Origin: Thermothelomyces thermophilus ATCC 42464
Taxonomy: Eukaryota; Ascomycota; Sordariomycetes; Sordariales; Chaetomiaceae
NCBI RefSeq assembly: GCF_000226095.1
Contig: NC_016472.1
Coordinates: 10,726,001-10,790,000 of the forward strand
Direction of reading: 5' to 3'
Length of the DNA stretch: 64,000 nucleotides
Below are positions 1 through 11,516 of the stretch, piece after piece; the stretch's first letter is position 1, and each line of letters begins with the position of its first letter. A program made the position numbers and the translations under genes. The notes beneath the pieces are model-generated. The model saw only the letters and a program-made list of their open reading frames with translations. It ran no database searches and had not been told where the DNA came from.

Positions 1-228
1 GGAGTTTCTTCGGATCTCGAACCAAGGGGAATGCCGCATCCAAGAGTAATACTGCCGGTCACTCAGAGTCGGCGGCGTCATAGAGTTAAGAAATAAGACC
101 CCGATACCCGGGGTGCATCATATTATCAGATTACGCCAAAAGCCGAGACTGATCAATCCCGGTTGCTATGAAGTCCAAACGAAAGGGGATCGACCGACCC
201 GCACGCGATCGAACCAACTCGAACCTAA
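1..228. other. Flank downstream of the Gal80-like gene
   Basis: This stretch lies beyond the stop codon of the first gene and probably holds its 3' UTR. I see no reading frame or motif I can name. Confidence 0.4.
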
Positions 229-1463
229 CTAAGCCTTCCACTCCGACAGCAGGCTGTCTAGTAGCTCATGTCGCCTCGCGGCAATGTCGAACGTCGCGTA
301 GCTTTCCTGGGCCCCACCGGCCTTGACCTCTGCGAAGGCTTCGTACAACGCGCCGATGCCCCTTGCCTGGAACGGTAGCTCCTGCTGCCAATCGGCCCAC
401 TGCCACTCGACCTTGTCCACGGTGTTCGTCTCATAGTCGTGGACCTCAAAGAAGGAGGGCACGGACTCTTCGCCAGCGTGGATGAACGTATGCTTCGGGG
501 AGGTCACTTTGATCTCTCCCTTCTCACCGGCAATGGTCCACGACAGCACGGGGTCCCCGGGGAACGGCTGGCCGCGGCGGAAGCGGTAGTGCAGCGTGGC
601 GTTGGGTTGGGTAATGTGGGACTCGTTCCACTTTCCGGAGACCAGAATCAGGTCGGGCACGGTGGACTGGGCGGTCCCCACGGCATTGCCAGCTCCGTCA
701 AGGAGCTTAACCTCGGGCCGCTGCAGGTGGAAGTCGCCCTTAGCCGAGGCGAGCTCGCCAAGGACGGCCAAAACCATTTCAAAAACTGCGTCGCGTTAAT
801 CATCAGGGTTGCTTCCCTCATCCCCTCCGAGTTCGCAATCACGCAATAATTATAATACTCACTATGCGCGAACCCAATCGTATAGACATTCCCCCCGACC
901 TCCCGCTGGGTAAAGTACGAGAGGCTCTGGGGGACCCCGTGCCTGTCGTTCAAGCCGCCAAACACCCTGAGCTCGGAGCTCAGCACCTTGCCGATCCTCC
1001 CACTCTCCAGGACTTCCCGCAGTTTGGCTACGACGGGGGCCTTGCCGCCCTGTAGCCCGACGATGGTCCTAACACCCGCCTTGGCGGCCTCGTCGGCCAG
1101 CTCGCGCGCGAGCCGCCCGTCCTGCGCCAGCGGCCACTCGACGAAGACGTCCTTGCCGCGGCGCACGCTGTCGAGGACGGTGGCGTAGTGCTTGTCGACG
1201 CGGGTCGTGCACACGACCAGGTCGACGCCGTCGTCGGCCGCCAGCTCGGCAGGGTCGCCGTACGTGCGCGTCGTCTCGAGCGGCAGCCCGTACGCCGCCG
1301 CGGCCGCGCGCGCCGCCTCGGCCGTCGAGTTGAGCAGCGCCACCACCTCGTACTTGGACCGCCCCCGGGACGAGAACAAGTAGGGCAGGTGGGCGCGCGA
1401 GGCCCAGGCCGTCTTTGCGCTGGAGGAAAGGCCGATGATGGCGACGCGGATGCGATAGACCAT
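229..1463 (-). CDS. Gfo/Idh/MocA family NAD(P)-binding protein, Gal80-like
   Basis: Two exons, 1463-863 and 785-229, joined across a 77-bp intron (donor GTGAGT, acceptor CAG), give 385 residues, usual for the family. The N-terminus (RVAIIGLSSSA, about residues 6-16) is a Rossmann nucleotide-binding loop. A beta-alpha-beta fold follows with VDLVVCTTRVDKHY and then VFVEWPLA, where classical oxidoreductases have an EKP motif whose lysine is catalytic. This EWPLA form is typical of Gal80-like fungal proteins, so the protein may bind NAD(P) as a sensor or regulator rather than catalyse. The C-terminal half (exon 2) matches the usual alpha/beta dimerisation domain. No signal peptide or membrane segment is seen; it is probably cytosolic or nuclear. 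It has no close divergent partner: the next gene upstream starts 2 kb away. The family assignment is strong; a role in galactose control is only inference. Confidence 0.88.
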
Positions 1464-1486
1464 GGTTGTCTCTGTTTCTAGATCCG

Positions 1487-1510
1487 TGTGTGTGTGTGTG
1501 TGTGTGTGTC
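1487..1510. repeat. (GT)n microsatellite
   Basis: An uninterrupted GT run lies about 25 bases upstream of the Gal80-like start codon, so it is probably within that gene's 5' UTR or core promoter. Its length may vary between strains. Confidence 0.85.
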
Positions 1511-2721
1511 TTGTGTTTTTGCGTGTATGCGCGTATGGGGTTTTGGCGATGTTTTCTTATGCTCGAATAAGGTCGATTTGTGATCCTGTACGATTAATAT
1601 GGGAAGTTCATATCGATACTCCGGGCCGTTATGTACACTTTAGTCCACTAGTCATAGTATCCTGACATCAGACCTAATAAAGCATTCCTCGCATCGCCGA
1701 ATTAGAAATCATCTTCAGCAAGAGGGCGGGTGACAGGGTGGTGAGTTCGGATATTACTGCATTTGTCATCACCTCGGACTGTCACGCCATGACCCAAGAC
1801 CAATGAACACTGTCCTCTCAATCCTGCCACAGTATATGGTAATCCGTATGGATTACTATCCATATGTATGTACCTGCCATCGATGCACGAGGAGCTCATC
1901 GATCACAAGCCTTCCGCAATGGCTTCGCAGTGGGGGCTTGGAATCGGGGAATCGGGGGGAATCGGGCTTAGCCGAAATGTCTTGCTCATATTGACAGAGA
2001 TGCCACTCGTGCGCCACCGTTGTGTTAGCCTGTATGAAACTGCAAAAGCGACGCCGCAATTGCTACTTCCAGCAATTGCTCCTAAGTAGGTATTCTGACA
2101 GCCTGTGCGTGGAAGGGGTTCACTATTATCTAGCGAGGCTGTCTCCCCGAAACACATTCATTTTTTTAAAGTAATTATACGTAGGTAATTAGCCATGGTG
2201 CAATCGACTTGTCATGATTAACAATGCCGTCGAAAGACGCCCCATGCCCCCCCTTCAAAACATGCTGAAGAAGGGCGAAGAAGAACATTCCTTCTAATTA
2301 TGTGCTTGTTCCTCCACGTCTTGGGATCAGCATTGGTAACCCTAACCCCGGCTGTCACACAGCACTGGCAAGGTCCCTGGAAGGAGCTTGGTGCACCAAG
2401 CCCGCCCGATTACATTGTGTCTCGGAGCTATTCTGCAGCCGCCCGAGGCAGCCGACACAAACTCATGGATCTCGTGCATGTCCTGGGGACTGCAAGCCAC
2501 TCTCGTGTTAATTATGCCATGAGCGTAACCGAACCCTCACAGCCATATCACCCATTGCCGTATTGTTGCTATGAGAGATCTGATAACGGGAGAGTTATAC
2601 GGAGTATGTACAAGCCATTGCTTAAAACAAATCGGGACGCGTCAGCCGTTCGGCAGGGGAAACTTGCTAAATAATTATTCGGCAGGCTAGATATGACGGC
2701 AACGATTCTAAGCCACGACTC

Positions 2722-2777
2722 GCTTACATAAAGGTTATTTTTACACGCCTCGCTTACATAGAGGCTTTTTTTTTACA
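2722..2777. repeat. Imperfect two-copy tandem repeat, unit about 30 bp
   Basis: Two adjacent copies of a unit read CTCGCTTACATA, then AGG, then a T-rich run, then TTTACAC. They differ by a few bases and in T-run length. No function is evident. Confidence 0.6.
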
Positions 2778-3421
2778 CTTGGGCTAACTGATTGATGCAA
2801 CACCAGCAAACTACGATTGGCTGTTGATCATCATCAGTCTACATGCCTTACCGACGAAGGGCATTGCACCTGGGCTGTCCGCCCATCAGGCGCGGAATGA
2901 AACCACCTCGGCGAGCGGGTTGCGCCATTGCATCTCGTCGACGATGGGAGAAGAAGCAGAACAATTCGGTGGCAGGATTGCATGTTAGGCAGCCGCTGCA
3001 CGAGTTTCTGGGGGGAAATCCTTTTTGGCTGGCCAACCAACGAGCGGTCGGCTTGCGTGGACATTGCGTGGCTCCAGGGCGCGGTTGACCGTTGGCCTAT
3101 TATTCTTGGCCAGCATGTCTGGCGTCTGGCAGCATCACTATTATCATCCATCTTAAATCCTTCATCGCAGGTTCCAGCCATCGCATCCTCTATCTCAACA
3201 CCGCCTAATTATAGGGCGTGGCGTAGAGTGATGATGGCTTAGCGCTCAGGGGAGGGGGAATGGTTGGTGGTGGTAGTAATCAGTGGTTCTCCAATATTTA
3301 CATATTTAAGGGTGTCTTACAGGAATTGACAGACAATTGTTAACTTACAGCGCCCATCACAACCTTTCTCGCACCTTCAACAAACCTTCGAACGAGCTGA
3401 ACAAGGCCCAAACTACCGCAG

Positions 3422-4888
3422 ATGTCGCTGACCCAAGCGGCCACCCGACTTCTCCGGCGCGACGATGACGAAGACTGCGTCTGGGTCGAGCCCGGGCCCA
3501 ACGGCCACGTGCCCCCGAGCGAAACGGCCTGCAACTCCTACTACAACTTCAACCCCCAATTTGCCCCTGCCGTAGCCGTTGCCGTCATCTTTGGCATCTT
3601 TACCGGGATCCATGTCGTCGAGGCCTTTGTCTTTAAGAAGGTCTGTCCTACATATTTCCCTTTCCGTTGTTTCGTTGTTGTCGGACTTTTGGTCTTCTCC
3701 CGAAGGAAACTTCCACACCCACCCAAACCCACCAAAGAGAATATAAAATATAAAAACAAAATAACCACAAAAAAAAGAACAATAAAATACAATAGATAAA
3801 CAATGGTTCCTAAGATTGCTCCCCCCCTCCTTTGCTGACCAATGACAGCGATACGCCTGGGTCCTCATCATGGGGGCCTTGTGGGAGACGCTCGCGTTCG
3901 TGCTGCACTCGCTCGGGTCCCGGGACCAGCAGAACGAGGGCTACTCCACGTCGTGGACCCTGCTGTTCCTGCTGGCGCCACTGTGGATCAACGCGTTCGT
4001 GTACATGACGTTCGCGCGCATGGTGCTGTACTGGCACCCGGAGAACGGCGTGGCCGGCCTGCGCTCCGTCGTCATCGCCCGCTTCTTCGTCTTTGCCGAC
4101 ATCCTCAGCTTTGTCGTCCAGCTCGTCGGCGGCTTCATGGCCACCGCTCAGCTCCACGGCAAGCTCGGCCTCGCCGCCGTGTACGTCTACATGGCCGGCG
4201 TGGGCCTCCAGCAGTTCTTCATCCTCGTCTTCCTCGGCCTCATGATCGCCTTCCAGCGACGGTGCAGCCGCGAGCCGCTCTACGACGATGATGGCGACTC
4301 CGACGCCGCCGCCGACAAGCCAAGCTGGAGACCGCTGCTGTACGGGCTCTATGCCGTCTTGGTCTTTATCACCGTGAGTGTCCCTTTCTTCCTTTCCTTT
4401 TTCTTCCTTCGAACAGAACAAGGGGGGAGACAAGGTATTCCCGGAAAGTAATTACCTGATTGTTTTGTTTAATAATTATTCGTTTACCTGCCTACTATTA
4501 CCCTGCCTAATTACCTGACTCTTTATGATCGCAAATACAGATCCGCATCATCTTCCGGCTGATCGAGTACTCGAGCGGGTTCGGCCTCGACAACCCGATC
4601 CCGCTGCACGAGGAGTACGCGTACGCGCTCGACTGCTTCCCCATGATGGCCGCCCTCCTGATCCTCGCCGTCCTCCACCCGGGCCGCTACCTGCGCGGGC
4701 CCGAGAGCGAGTTCGTCCGGCTGTCGCGGAAGGAGAAGAAGGCCCGCAAGCGGGAGAAGAAGGAGGCACGAAAGGCGGAGAAGGAAGCACGGAAGGCGGA
4801 TAGGGAGGCCAGGAGACAGGCCGGGAGGGAGAAGAGGTCGGCAGAGCAGAGGGCAACCGACGAAGCGAACTCATCCCTGCTTGCTTGA
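3422..4888 (+). CDS. RTA1-like seven-helix membrane protein
   Basis: Three exons, 3422-3640, 3849-4373 and 4541-4888, all joined in phase 0, give 363 residues. The first intron (208 bp) has a weak GTCTGT donor; the second (167 bp) has GTGAGT and TACAG. Hydrophobic segments appear in the RTA1 order: AVAVAVIFGIF in exon 1, then ALWETLAFVLHSL, LLFLLAPLWINAFVYM, FVFADILSFVVQLVGG, GVGLQQFFILVFLGLM, the LLYGLYAVLVFIT segment, and a last helix near PMMAALLILAVL. The family hallmarks are a short outward N-terminus with paired cysteines, the IRIIFRLIEYSSG element and the HEEYAY...FP element before the last helix. The tail after residue about 300 is highly charged, with repeated KEARKAEKEARKA-type heptads, probably a cytoplasmic coiled coil. 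RTA1 proteins are linked to resistance to aminocholesterol and other lipophilic compounds and to sphingolipid export; the substrate here is unknown. Confidence 0.9.
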
Positions 4889-5311
4889 TCGGACGCGACG
4901 GTGGTGTCTGTGGCCCCTGTCCCCACTCAGTCGGTCGGCTGGCTGGCTGGCTCGCTGGCTGGTTTGACCATGATCTCACAATGCCAGTGACGTTTTGGGA
5001 AGTTGCTCTGTTTTGTCTCCTAGGGCCAGAGAAAGGCGGGAGTCCGGTGTTGTGATCAAGAATATGACGGGTGGAATTTGGGAGGGACTACTAATTAATT
5101 ATGCCAACCAAACCTGGTAATAATTAATGGCTTACACATACATACACAGACAATATATACATAGAGGTCTCAATTCAACTTGTGTTCAACCTAGCAGTGT
5201 CATCATCGATGATGGGGGAGACGGGGTCGGCCGGGTCGAGGATGACGTCTTCGTAGCCCTTGAGGATAATAACCGAAAGAGGTAATTCCCCCTTTGCCCC
5301 CTTTGCCCCCT
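4889..5311. other. Convergent intergenic region
   Basis: This sits between the ends of the RTA1-like gene (+) and the lactonase-like gene (-), so it holds two 3' UTRs. It contains a CTGG-type microsatellite at about 4936-4962, several TAATTA words near 5090-5125, and a three-unit CCCTTTGCC repeat at about 5288-5313 ending at the lactonase stop codon. No gene is seen. Confidence 0.5.
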
Positions 5312-6647
5312 TTACTGCACCCAGACGACTGCGCTCAGGCCGTCCTCCTGGCCGGCGCGGCCCTTCCGGCCGACCTCGAGGTTGGCGACCAGGTTGCCCA
5401 ACTTGCCGGTGTCCGGGTCGCGGGCGATGATGGCGACGTTGGACGAGGTCTGGCCGCCGACGGCGACCAGGGTGCCGTCGCGGTTGAACTCGAAGGTGCG
5501 CGGGTAGTACGAGTACGAGTTGGCGGCCCCGAGCCAGGCGAGCTCGCCCGTCTGCTCGTCGATGGTGTAGGTGGCGATCGAGTCCTGCCCGGGGCCGAAT
5601 GTCTCGTCCGCCCGGTTGCTCGCGTACAGGAAGTTGCCGACGACGCGGATCTCGGCCGCCTTGGTCGTCGGCCCCCCGCTCGTGCCGGGCTCGTAGGTCG
5701 ACAGCGTCTGCGTCTTGTTGAGCGCGAGGCAGCCTCCTGCGGCCGCCTCGTCGTCGTCGTCGTCCTCCGGGTACTCGACGTCCCAGGCCGAGACCGAGTT
5801 GCCGAGCTCGTTGACGACGTAGGCCTTCTGCAGGCCCTCGGCATTCTTCCAGAACACAATGTGGCGCGGCCCGTCGCCCGGGCCGGCCTGGCCCTCGGAG
5901 CAGGCCGTCAGCTCGCCCGTCTCGGCGTTGATCCGGAACACGCGTAGGAGGTCGGCGCCCAAGTCCGGCACGACCATGTAGTTGCCCGTCGGGTCGACCT
6001 GCGCCTCGTGCGGGTGCGGAACGTCCTGCCGCGGGTTCGGCCCTTGCCCTTCCATGGTGAACTTTTCCAGCGCCAGTCGCTGGCCCCCCCCAAAGGGCAT
6101 CTTGTACGTCGTCAGCGTCGAGGGGGTGCTGCAAAGCCCAGCCGTCAGCCACCCTTTGTTCTTCTTTCTCTTTTTGTCTTTCTTTCTCGGTGAACAATAA
6201 AATTGAAAAGAAAGAAGAACAAAAACAAAAACAAAAAAAAGGTGGGTATTAATTAACGTACTACTCGACCGTGGCCACGAAGCCCTTGCCGTCGGCGCCA
6301 CCGTACAGCGCGCCGTGGACGCTGTTTCCGGTGGTCTGCAGAGTCCCGGTCAGCGTGAGGCTGCCGTCGTCGGCGATCTCGTACTCGGCGCTCGAGCCGG
6401 AGCCCAGCCACGACTCGTCAAAGCAGTACACCTTGCCCGTGTCGGAGTACAGCTGCAGCCAGGCGGGCGTGGCGCCGCACCCGTCCGTCTCGGACGTGAC
6501 GGACAGCGTGCCCGTCGAGTTGGATGAGCTGGTGAAGGACAGGCTGTAGACGGTGCCCGAGAAGTGAGACGCGATCAGATGGGCGCCCAGCGCGCCCGGC
6601 GCCAGCGCCAGTGCCGCGGCGGCTAACAGTTGGGTGACTGGCGACAT
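5312..6647 (-). CDS. Secreted lactonase-type seven-bladed beta-propeller protein
   Basis: Two exons, 6647-6262 and 6128-5312, flank a 133-bp intron (donor GTACGT, acceptor TTTGCAG) and give 400 residues. Residues 1-21 form a classic signal peptide: MSPVTQLL, then an alanine/leucine core ending in ALG. The mature protein shows repeated propeller-blade motifs such as VDPTGNYMVVPDLGADLLRVF, GPRHIVFW, EIRVVGNFLYASNR, DSIATYTID and FEFNRDGTLVAVGGQ. These are the marks of the lactonase / carboxy-cis,cis-muconate cyclase family. Related enzymes open 6-phosphogluconolactone or cyclise carboxymuconate; secretion argues against a cytosolic pentose-phosphate role, and the substrate is unknown. A run of aspartates sits in one surface loop. 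The gene is convergent with the RTA1-like gene. The intron carries an A-rich tract on the + strand at about 6204-6240. Confidence 0.9.
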
Positions 6648-8547
6648 GTTGTTCTATGATGTTTTGATCTAATTACTCACTCCGTTACCGCCGAACCGAG
6701 GTTTCGCAGGTCTCAGCCCCTCACTTACACAGTATTTCGAGAAATCCTTCCCGTGGCTCCCGGTTCCTTGAAGGACCGCAGTTATTATATACAGGCAGGA
6801 GCGCTGTGCGCATGGGATGAGACCAGGGGCTGTCGAGGTATCTGTCTCTTTTAGCCGGAACGCGCTGCGGAGTTCCATGCAGGACAAAAGGCCATGGGGC
6901 TGTGGAGCTGGGGTAGTATGCTTGCAGTACGGAGTACATACTGCAGTAATACGGAGTGTTCGGTAAGACAATCAGCTTCAAACATGGCTTTAAACGGCAG
7001 CGCCTGCCCCGCGTCTCCCCTGACTCCCATGTGGGTTATTAGCCGGATCGGCAACGGCCACGGTGCCGTGCCGGGCTGCTGCCCCACGGGGGGGGGGGGG
7101 ACGGCATAAAGCGTCACCCCTGGTCGCTGGAAAGGGAAACACGGAGCTGGGATGACAGAAGCGCACCACTCGCATTTTTTGGGGTTTTTTTTGGGACCCA
7201 ACCTGCCGGCTGAGCTGTGTACTTGGCTTTGCCTCGTAGATGCTTGCCTTACCAAGGAACAGGGCCAGTCGGGTAAGATAATATGCTGACAGCAGCCGGC
7301 GAGGGCGTGATAAATTAACCGGACCAGATACCGCCACGGACTATTACACCTAGTAGTAGCCCGTGAAAACACATTACTATGGACTCAACAAATGGAGCAT
7401 ATCAACCATGCCCGGTTAACAGTAACAGCTCTCTGCGTGCGTCTACTGAGCGTCAGCATCTGTCGTGAGACTCGATTCTTTCTACAATGTGACGCAAGCT
7501 CTGAAGATAGATATCCTAGCATATTACCTTGAAGTACCAATACCAATTATTATTGTTCAGATCCTTCTAGAGGATACATGCATCCAATCACTAGTTGATC
7601 ATCGTGGTCAACAATTGGACAGTGCTTCTAATTATGTCTGGGTGCGCCACAACTGCAACAAGCGTATTTACTATCAAGCGTCATCCTTCCGGCTAAACAA
7701 TCCGCATTAGGTCCATGAGACGCAGCCCAACTAGCAGAACTGTCCCAGAGGCCAAATATGATCCCGAAGACCAATGATGCTTGCTGAACAGTGTGCACGA
7801 CTAATGCGGAGAAAAAGCCTGGTTGAGGGCGAGGCAGCCATGGGCGGAACGAGGCCTCGGGGCCGCAAAGAAGGCAGGCGTTGTTGATTGAACTTCAGTA
7901 TGGCTCAACTAACATAGTAGACATCCGTCCCTCTGCCAAGATAAAGATTCAAGTCTCCAGCACTGGCGTTTCGTCAATGGACCATCCGGAGGTGAGCTCC
8001 GCACCTCACCCTATACATGCCGACTCGAACGCGAGCGTAGCGGAACGACGAGTTGGCAGGTTATTCACAAACCGGGCGCGAGATTGCCGTCATCTTGTCA
8101 TATTCATCTGATCCCGTACAACCGAGCGTGGTGCTGCTTCGAGTACGCCGATAACGTCATGCCCCCATTCCCCCGTTTCGGAGATGCCCGGGAGCGGACC
8201 TCCGTAAATTAGCTCCTTACCTAGCAATTCAAAGATCTAAGCGTCTACGCAGCATTGCAATTGGTTTTTCTTACTCTAGTAGATGATCACGGACCGAGTC
8301 ATAAGTTAATTAGATCGGATAGGCAGATACTAGGTAGCAGCTCATACGCCGGCACGAAACATAAGGTAGGTTGACGGAGTGGCAGCCGGGGTTGCCATCC
8401 GAGCGGTATATATAAGTAGTCTGCTCCGAGTGCTTCTATCCCATCACTTCCTGGTCCTTCTTTTTGTCGTCCGTTGGTGCTTTTCCGTAATTATCATATA
8501 CCGACGATAATTATTATATTCCACAAGAGTTGCATCGTCCTAAAAAA
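6648..8547. other. Divergent promoter region, no gene recognised
   Basis: This is the shared upstream region of the lactonase-like gene (-) and the MARVEL-like gene (+). It holds one exact TACGGAGTA at 6928-6936 and a near copy about 20 bases on, a G-run at about 7088-7099, and five TAATTA words. A TATATATAAG element at about 8405-8415 is a plausible TATA box for the downstream gene. The small open frames show no domain. Confidence 0.5.
8404..8415 (+). promoter_or_regulatory. Candidate TATA element of the MARVEL-like gene
   Basis: A TATATATAAG stretch in otherwise GC-rich DNA lies about 135 bases before the ATG at 8548, with C/T-rich sequence following it. Assignment is by position and composition only. 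Confidence 0.4.
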
Positions 8548-9335
8548 ATGGCGATCTTCAGCGGCCGCACTGCGCGATCCCTGCTGGGTCTCAACAACTT
8601 CATGATCCTCTCCTCGTCGGCAATTCTCACCGGTATCCTGTCGTACTTTCTCCACCGGGGCCTCAGATTAACCCACCTGATATACAACGAGGTCATTGTG
8701 CGTTTTAACCCTGGTCCGGCTCTTGAGGCAGGCAGTCTCCAGCCAGAACTGGGCTGCAAACAGCCGGACGAGTCTATAAAGAGTCTAATTAACTGATTGA
8801 CCAACCGCCTCCACAGGCCGTCATCACCCTCTTCTTCTACCTGTTCGCCGTCGTCCTGCCGGTGCTCAAAGCGTACCGCGGATACATGCTGCCGCTCAAC
8901 CTAATCCTGACCTACCTGTGGCTCACGTCCCTCATCTTCTCGTCGCAGGACTACAGCGGCGGCCGGTGCCGCTGGAACGCGCTGTTCTCCCGCTGCGGGC
9001 TGAAGCACGCCGTTCAGGCCTTCTTCATAATCGGATTGTGCGTCTCCATACAAAAAGACCCCTTCTTCGCCCAGATCATAAGACAAATAATTACAAAACC
9101 CCTGGCTAGACAACAGGAATGGTTTTTCGCCATCTTGCTCTGCTGACGGTTGCCGAATAATTACAGCTGCTTCCTCCTCTTCAACACCATCCTCGAGGCC
9201 CTCATGTGGGCCAACCACTGGCGCAGCCGGGAAGGAGGTGCCGGCGATCCGGAGAAGGACCGCCCCCTGGCTACCACTACGGGTGCCAACACCGCGGGTG
9301 AAACCGGCGGAACCAGCGGAGCGGGAGGAGCGTGA
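8548..9335 (+). CDS. Four-helix MARVEL-like membrane protein
   Basis: Three exons, 8548-8697, 8817-9037 and 9167-9335, with GTGCGT donors and CACAG/TACAG acceptors, give 179 residues. The ATG at 8548 follows an A-run and is the first one in frame. Four hydrophobic helices are visible: about residues 17-36 (NFMILSSSAILTGILSYFL), 50-68 (ending FYLFAVVLPVL), 74-92 (LPLNLILTYLWLTSLIF) and 115-137 (AVQAFFIIG into FCFLLFNTILEAL). A conserved-looking loop between helices 3 and 4 carries one cysteine at SGGRCRW and another at SRCG. Topology, length and the W-rich helix 3 fit the fungal MARVEL/Nce102-like group, which organises plasma-membrane domains. The C-terminal tail is Gly/Thr-rich and hydrophilic. 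Splicing is phase-consistent at both junctions. The exact subfamily is uncertain. Confidence 0.78.
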
Positions 9336-10457
9336 GGAGCCGGCGCCGCGCAGGCTGCGGCATCATAAAGGGGGTTTTAGTGCAGCAGTGTTTGTGCGAG
9401 CGAGAGGAAAGGCCGAGCATCGGCTCTGGCTACTATATCGTGTGGAGCAATCAGGTGCAACGTCTGTTGAGACTGCTTTCAGCCAACCGAGGTTTACCCC
9501 CCCTCCCTTTCGGGCCCCGTGGGGATTCACACAGCATCGCAGCAGCCGCTGTCGAAGCATCGATTCGTGGTTCGGTTTTCTTTTGCTGCTGCTGTGTTGT
9601 GAGCGACGTGCTGCGGGATGGGCCTGGCCTGCGTAATAATAATAACGGAGGGCAAAGATATCTGTTATAATTAATTGTATCTTATCAAAGTGGCTCCCCA
9701 AAACATAAAGTCGACTCCATAGTCAGAACCCTAGTAATCTCATAGGTGGGAGTTGGAAACCTTCTCCAGCCGGAATCAACTGTTTAAGAATTAATCATGG
9801 AACCCTCGCATACTAGGGCAGGAAGCATTCTGACAACCTCTCCATGCCAACAAATGCCTTGGCACTTGGAGTGGCGATGTAATCTGGCCGAACGTCTCTC
9901 TAGCGAATGCGAAATGCGATCGTAGTGAAAGGTGTGATGACGCGTTATTGTGGCATTTGTTGGTCGCATACGTTCGTGGAGAACGTAATTAGCAAGGCAA
10001 GAGCTTGAATGCGGAGGCTTGCACCTCCCGGACTCGCACTCGCATTTAACTCTGCAATGGGCAAACGGTGATTGGTCCAACAACAACCTCGAGGTCCTCT
10101 CGAACGGAGCCAAGAACAAGCCGACCATGGACGATCATTGGCACCAAACCGGCGCCAGATTGAACATTGATAGGTACAACCTTGGAACTATCTGCACTCC
10201 GTACAGCATAATTATAAAAATTGGAAGAAATGCCGGAGCCGGTCGAGCTTTTTTATTGCCCGAGTTTCGTCTCCTCTTCTTCCTGACTTAATTACCTCTT
10301 CAGGGGTATCCCGAGAAAAGAAAAAAAGTCAACCGGACCTTCTTTCTGGAGGTAATTATTGTATTGCTTTCGCAATAGCACCGAGCATTCACAGTTGTAC
10401 CGCCATACCTACTCTCTCTATACAACACCGAGTCCCGTACTCGACCATCGAGCGGAC
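9336..10457. other. Intergenic between MARVEL-like and DUF4188-like genes
   Basis: This is the downstream region of one + gene and the promoter of the next. There are several TAATTA words (9667, 9985, 10209, 10285, 10351), a TAA-type short repeat near 9635, and one CACTCCGTA near-copy of the TACTCCGTA word at about 10197. No protein-coding signal stands out. Confidence 0.45.
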
Positions 10458-11516
10458 ATGGCTCCCGCAAGCATCAAGCCCATTTTCCCCCCGGCCAAGG
10501 AGCACTACCCCCACCCGCCGACAGGCGGACTCGCGGTACGTTGGCGATTCTGCCCACCACCCTTAACCTCCTTCCCTCCCCGTGCCTGTGCCTCTCAAGA
10601 GCGAGCGAGCGAGCGAGCCAGCGAGAGACTAGTAGGTTGGTTCGTTCGACTGACAAGACGGGCTACACAGAGCCTCTTCAAGGACTCCTTCTCGCTCCCG
10701 ACCCTGCTGGCGCTCGGGGGCCTCGCCCAGGCCGTCCTCTCGCTCGTGCTCCCGGCCCGGTACGCGCTGCTGCCCCTCCTCTTCGTGCTGCTCCGCACCG
10801 TGGTCCTCACCGTCCGCGATGCCAACTCGCTCCCCGCCTACACCGCCCGGCTCGGCGTCATCCCCGGCCGCACCTCGGGCCAGGTGCCCAACCCCAGCTA
10901 CGACCCCCGGGGCCCAGAGGGGAAGGAGGGTGAGGGGGAGGGGGGTAGATGGGCGACCCCGGCCTTCGGCCCCGCTCCGGCCGAGCAGGGCGTCGTGGTG
11001 CTCCACCTGGGCGCGCGCTTCAACCACCCGCTGGGGGGGCTGGGCCCGGGGGCCAAGGAGCTGGGGGACCAGTTCGAGGCGTGCAACAAAGACCTGCTGG
11101 CGCGGGCGGGCGAGTTTGGGTGCCTGGGGATGACGTCGTACCGGGGTGACGGCGCGGAGGCGCGCAACACGCTGCTGTCCGTCTACTACTTCCGCGACCT
11201 CGAGGGGCTCAACCGGTTCGCGCACGACGCCGTCCACCGCCGCGCCTGGGACTGGTACCACCGCGAGTGCGTCAAGCGCGGCGGCTCCCACCTCGGCATC
11301 TTCCACGAGGCCTTCGTCGTCCCCGCCGGCGCCTACGAGACCCTCTACGTCAACATGCCGCCGACCCTGCTGGGCGCCGGCCAGGCCCACGTCCGGAACG
11401 AGGCCACCGGCGAGGTCGAGCACCTGCCCACCGTGGTCGACGCCTCGTCTTCGCTGTGGCGGAGCCAGTACACGCGCATGAACAGGGAGATTAAGCGCGA
11501 GCACGTCCCAGAATGA
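10458..11516 (+). CDS. DUF4188-like membrane-anchored monooxygenase-fold protein
   Basis: Two exons, 10458-10535 and 10671-11516, give 307 residues. The 135-bp intron (GTACGT ... CTGAC branch ... CACAG) has no stop codon and a length divisible by three, so unspliced reading also stays open. It encodes an implausible Arg/Ser-rich insert built on a GAGC repeat and starts with a perfect donor, so I remove it. The protein begins with MAPASIKPIF, has two close hydrophobic helices (about residues 33-74), then a soluble domain with VVVLHLGARFNHPLG, CLGMTSYRGD, LLSVYYFRDLEGLNRFAHD and HRECVKRGGSHLGIFHEAF. That order matches fungal DUF4188 proteins, a dimeric alpha/beta-barrel (ABM-like) fold that includes tailoring monooxygenases of some terpenoid pathways. 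No biosynthetic partner genes are adjacent, so the substrate cannot be guessed. Confidence 0.75.
   Translation: MAPASIKPIFPPAKEHYPHPPTGGLAVRWRFCPPPLTSFPPRACASQERASERASERLVGWFVRLTRRATQSLFKDSFSLPTLLALGGLAQAVLSLVLPARYALLPLLFVLLRTVVLTVRDANSLPAYTARLGVIPGRTSGQVPNPSYDPRGPEGKEGEGEGGRWATPAFGPAPAEQGVVVLHLGARFNHPLGGLGPGAKELGDQFEACNKDLLARAGEFGCLGMTSYRGDGAEARNTLLSVYYFRDLEGLNRFAHDAVHRRAWDWYHRECVKRGGSHLGIFHEAFVVPAGAYETLYVNMPPTLLGAGQAHVRNEATGEVEHLPTVVDASSSLWRSQYTRMNREIKREHVPE

Larger units (their letters stand above)
1464..3421. other. Intergenic, no gene recognised
   Basis: This is the upstream region of the Gal80-like gene (-) and of the RTA1-like gene (+). It contains a GT microsatellite at about 1487-1510, one TACGGAGTA word at 2598-2606, six TAATTA words between 2170 and 3210, and a two-copy tandem repeat at about 2722-2777. 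The open frames on both strands have no recognisable domain and overlap one another. Confidence 0.5.
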
